This document shows, one piece after another, positions 60,896-64,000 of a DNA stretch of 64,000 bases (positions are counted from its first letter, which is position 1; every line of letters begins with the position of its first letter). Where the stretch lies: assembly GCF_029867415.1 (NCBI RefSeq), contig NW_026705781.1, positions 124,001-188,000 on the forward strand. The letters run 5' to 3'. This DNA comes from Vicia villosa (Eukaryota; Streptophyta; Magnoliopsida; Fabales; Fabaceae). The notes below the pieces were generated by a model. It was given only the letters and a program-made list of their open reading frames with translations. It was not told the DNA's origin and did not search any database. A program made the translations under genes and the position numbers.

Positions 60896-62324
60896 TGTCG
60901 CACGCTCGCGAAATATGAACAACAGAGTCGCCACCAATATATTTAACCCAAAGAGGGAAAGGAATATCAGAAAACCTAAGATAAATAAGAACGAGGTCTT
61001 GCGACCAAAGATAGGGTACGGGAGTCGGTTACGCGAGGGGAAGGTGCTAGCACCCCTCGCGCCCATCGTACTCAATGGTATCCACCTATGTTTGTTCTAT
61101 TCTAAGGGTGTATACATCTAAAGCTTAATTGCTAAGGGAATGGATGCAAATGAAAGAAAAAGAAACACGGGGAAAATAAGGTTTTTAAATAGTTGTGCTC
61201 GCTTAGGCCCCGCGACCCAATGCCTACGTATCCTTTTCAGGAATCAGAGCGCCGTAGTTCGGCTCTTTAGTTTTTGTTTGTTTTTGTGTTTTTTAGTTGA
61301 ACAGTTACATTCGCACTCCGCTGCTCGACCTCTAAAGTCTTAAGCTGGGAATGGAGCGGAAATAACGTGTCCGATTAGGAGAAAGAATGCCCTGAAGGCA
61401 AGAGAAAGAATGCCTCGGAGGCAAGAGAGAGAAGAGAGAAGATTGGTTGGTGTTTTTTATGTAACTTCATGATGAACAAAACTCAATACAAGGTTTCGCA
61501 CCACTTCATTACTTTGTTTAGGTCTGAGCCTTTATTAAGTGTTCTAGATGTTTTTGATTGGTGATTTTTAAGGGGAGTTAATCTGCGAGTAGAATCACAT
61601 AAAATGGTAGAGAAACAGATTAGGGAATGAATCCCACTCATTTCTCTACATAATGATCGAGAAACAGATTAGGGAATGAATCTCACTCATTTCTCTACAT
61701 AGCAATCGAGAAACAGATTAGGGAATGAATCCCACTCATTCCTCTATATAGTGATCGAGAAACAGATTAGGGAATGAATTCCACTCATTTCTCTACACTA
61801 AGTGATTGAGAAACAGATTAGGGAATAAATCCCACTCATTTGTCTACACTAAGTGATTGAGAAACAGATTAGGGAATAAATCCCACTCATTTCTCTCCCA
61901 CTAAGTGATTGAGAAACAGATTAGGGAACAAATCCCACTCATTTCTCTCCCACTTTTAGTGAAGTGTGATCCGCCTCTTCCTTTATTAAATGTTTTAAAG
62001 TTGAAAAGAAAAAGGGAAAGAAAACTAGCCTAAAATGAATAACTAGCCTAAGTGTCAAAATGGGGATTTCTACCTAATGTTATCATGGTTTTTACCTAAA
62101 GGTTAGGGCTAAAGGAGCATGAAAGTTAAAGCCACAATTAGAAACAAAAGTGAAGAATGATACAATGGTACAAAGTTACATACAAGCATGAAGTAACAAG
62201 TCAAAATATAGTACTAAAATGATGTAAAATACTACTATTTTTATATGGTTTTTATGAGAGGAATTGAATTACAAATCAAGTAAAAGACTAAAAAAAATAG
62301 CCTAAAGTCATTGTCTTAGATCTC
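60896..62324 (-). mobile_element. Ogre-type LTR fragment replacing the copia 5' end
   Basis: On the minus strand it ends GAGCGTGCGACA (plus TGTCGCACGCTC at 60896), preceded by GGTGGCGACTCTGTTG, ACCGACTCCCG and GTGCTAGCACCTTCCCC, blocks like those at 51530-51728. It holds a minisatellite at 61600-61970. No LTR start or target duplication is seen on the right (62300-62325), so the fragment is bounded by an illegitimate junction. A GCCTACGTATCC-type block is at about 61221-61232. Confidence 0.72.
61600..61970 (-). repeat. 50-bp minisatellite in the LTR fragment
   Basis: Seven units of about 48-53 bp with GAGAAACAGATTAGGGAATGAAT and CCCACTCATTTCTCTAC segments. Confidence 0.9.
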
Positions 62325-63299
62325 CAAGTCGAATCAAGTCATTGTCTTAGATCTTCAAGATGAAGACCCCGATCGTTCCTTTCTCAATCCTCCGGTTGTA
62401 GCAAGTTTGTTGAGTAGATCTTCAATCTCTCAAACCCTTATGCACGGCTGAATTGATTACCAAAGCGAATCGATCGTTAAAAACCTTCGAAAAAAATCTT
62501 TAATGAAGAAGGAAAAACCCTAAGGTTTTATACAAGAAACACCCTCAACAATCTTCACTCGAACAAGATGAATGTCTACCGTCGACTCTCGAACAAGACA
62601 AACTCTACCGTCAAACCTTATCAACACACGTTCCTTACTTCGATCGAGAAAGATGATTATGTGTGATTCTCGATCAATAAGCGAAAGGTTGAAGATGAGA
62701 AGAAGCTGAGTCTATATTTCACGTTTCTTGTTGTTTTTGTTTGTAAATGATCACTTGAGTATTTATACCTCATACAATGCATAGATCAAATTGAACACAG
62801 CAGAAAACCAGAATTATTAGCGACAGGTCGACCTGTTCTCTGCATAGGTCGACCTATGTAATGCTTTGCACCTGAAAAAAATGAGCCAATGAGACACTTG
62901 TGTCGACCTAAAGGGTCGGCGTGCGCATTCCCGTGGATTCCCCAAAAGGCCATGCGTCGACCTAATGAAGCAATGCGTCGACGCATTCCATTCTTGCACT
63001 TGGGCAGCCAAACTTTGATGCGTCGACCTGAAGGGTCGGCGTGCGCATTCCCGTGAATTCCTCCAAAACCCAATGCGTCGACCTAAGAAGGTAATGCGTC
63101 GACGCATTCATCCTTCTTCTGACTTTCTTCACAAAGAGCTTGCAATAGGTCGACCTATGATGTGTGTGAGTCGACCTATTGGTGTTTTGTGTCCAAAAGT
63201 GCTTGTCTTGATTGCATGTGCTTGATTTTTATGTTTCCACTTAAGTTGCGGTTGATTCACAATATTTTGACAGCATGAAAACAACACCTTGCCCTCACA
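62325..63299 (-). repeat. 5' LTR of the SIRE-type copia, truncated
   Basis: Aligns with about 45828-46806 of the other LTR. The inner end (primer-site side) is lost; a short stretch near 62306-62325 repeats CAAGTCATTGTCTTAGATCT, as if the break created a small duplication. The outer end TGTGAGGG (minus) is intact and abuts TAATTAT. Confidence 0.85.
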
Positions 63300-63306
63300 T
63301 AATTAT

Positions 63307-64000
63307 ATATATCAGGATTATTTTTAGGGTAATGATAGTCTTAGAATTAGTATTAATATTATTATTTAGGGTTAATATTTATTGATTAGTATTATTATTA
63401 ATTTTAATAGAATCATCCTTATTATTAGTTTCAATTATTGTTATTTATCATTATTATTTTTTATTATTTGATTTCTTTTAGTTGAATAAAAATATATTAT
63501 ATTAGTATTTGAATGTTGTTATTATTATTATTACTATCAATTATTATTATTCTTAGGTTATTAAAATGGAAAAAGAAACAAATCAAATTTGCCAAACTGG
63601 ATTTGTTCACGTTTTCATGTGCAAGAGGATTAGATTTGCAAGCTTCTCAGTATCTCTTCAAATCTTTAAAACAAAAACTACAACAAATCTCAATCCGCAT
63701 TTAATCTGATTCAATCAAGAATCATTGGGGAAAACCTAAATTGACATTATAAAAGCACAGGATTTTCACAGTCATAAGGGGATTTGGCAGCCAAGCAAGT
63801 CGCGTGCATATATCAATTTTTTCAAGAAAAAAGTCTCCATTCGGTTTCATTATTCCAAGGGGAGTGATAGCTTTTAAAGACTCAAACGCCTTCCTGGACC
63901 ATCACCAAGAAGTTCCCACTCGTTCTCCAAGGCTGTCGTGATCGGGATCGTCTCCTCCAAACCTATGTTTTAGTATCTATAACTCTAGATCCGTCTTGAT
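63307..64000 (+). mobile_element. Ogre-type LTR, second part (continues beyond the window)
   Basis: Continues 44868-45262 past the copia duplication. AT-rich TTATTA stretch up to 63550, then a TATA-like CATTATAAAAGCAC at 63745-63758 that should be the promoter. Confidence 0.7.

Larger units (their letters stand above)
45263..63299 (-). mobile_element. SIRE/Maximus-type Ty1/copia element, interrupted
   Basis: LTRs at 45263-46806 (full) and about 62325-63299 (its inner 3' part missing). A direct repeat TAATTAT flanks it (45256-45262 and 63300-63306). Gag, protease, integrase, RT and RNase H occur in copia order on the minus strand. A 9944-bp Ogre derivative splits RT, and an Ogre-type LTR fragment replaces the primer site and gag start (60896-62324). 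LTR copies differ by roughly 2 % by eye. Confidence 0.88.

Noticed and set aside
61600..61970. Regular direct repeats that might look like a CRISPR array
   Set aside because: The whole 50-bp unit is repeated with no unique spacers, in a plant LTR; it is a minisatellite.

Overview
The window is plant nuclear DNA made almost entirely of nested LTR retrotransposons; I see no host gene. Ogre-type Ty3/gypsy elements (tRNA-Arg-type primer site, LTRs of 2.6 to 5.9 kb, an extra ORF1, minisatellites in the 3' UTR), an Athila/Cyclops-type element and SIRE/Maximus-type copia elements together suggest a large-genome legume, most likely tribe Fabeae (Pisum, Vicia, Lathyrus, Lens). The tribe is inferred from the repeat profile, not shown by a gene.

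Layout: (1) 1-8880, minus strand: a decayed Athila-clade element (truncated 5' LTR, gag, protease, RT, RNase H, integrase, Athila ORF-1-like ORF). A 390-bp palindromic insertion with tRNA-like Pol III boxes sits inside its RT. (2) 8881-20891, plus strand: remains of an Ogre (Ogre1: gag, 3' UTR, 3' LTR), hit by element 1 and by a complete young non-autonomous element at 13521-18086. (3) 20892-34217, plus strand: Ogre2, with 5' LTR tail, primer site, ORF1, rearranged gag, a further Ogre-family LTR at 24564-27747, 3' UTR and a 3' LTR carrying a Stowaway MITE. Ogre1 appears to have inserted into the 5' LTR of Ogre2. (4) 34218-41457: a LINE (minus strand) split by a 5.9-kb solo Ogre LTR with a CTCTT target duplication. 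(5) 41458-44867: two damaged copia elements in opposite orientation. (6) 44868-64000: an Ogre-type LTR interrupted by a SIRE-like copia (45263-63299, minus). That copia is in turn interrupted inside its RT by a very young non-autonomous Ogre derivative (48447-58390, equal-length 3282-bp LTRs, GGTAG duplication).

Relative age can be read from nesting, target duplications and LTR divergence counted by eye. The two non-autonomous elements are youngest (about 0.2-0.3 % LTR difference), the SIRE-like copia is older (about 2 %), and Ogre2 and the LINE are oldest. The non-autonomous elements encode no protein that I can recognise, so they presumably move with enzymes supplied by other copies. The most unusual items are the tRNA-like foldback insertion, the palindrome arrays in the upstream part of two unrelated LTRs, the reiterated polypurine-tract-like motifs and differing minisatellites in Ogre 3' UTRs, and a duplicated zinc-knuckle module in Ogre2 gag.
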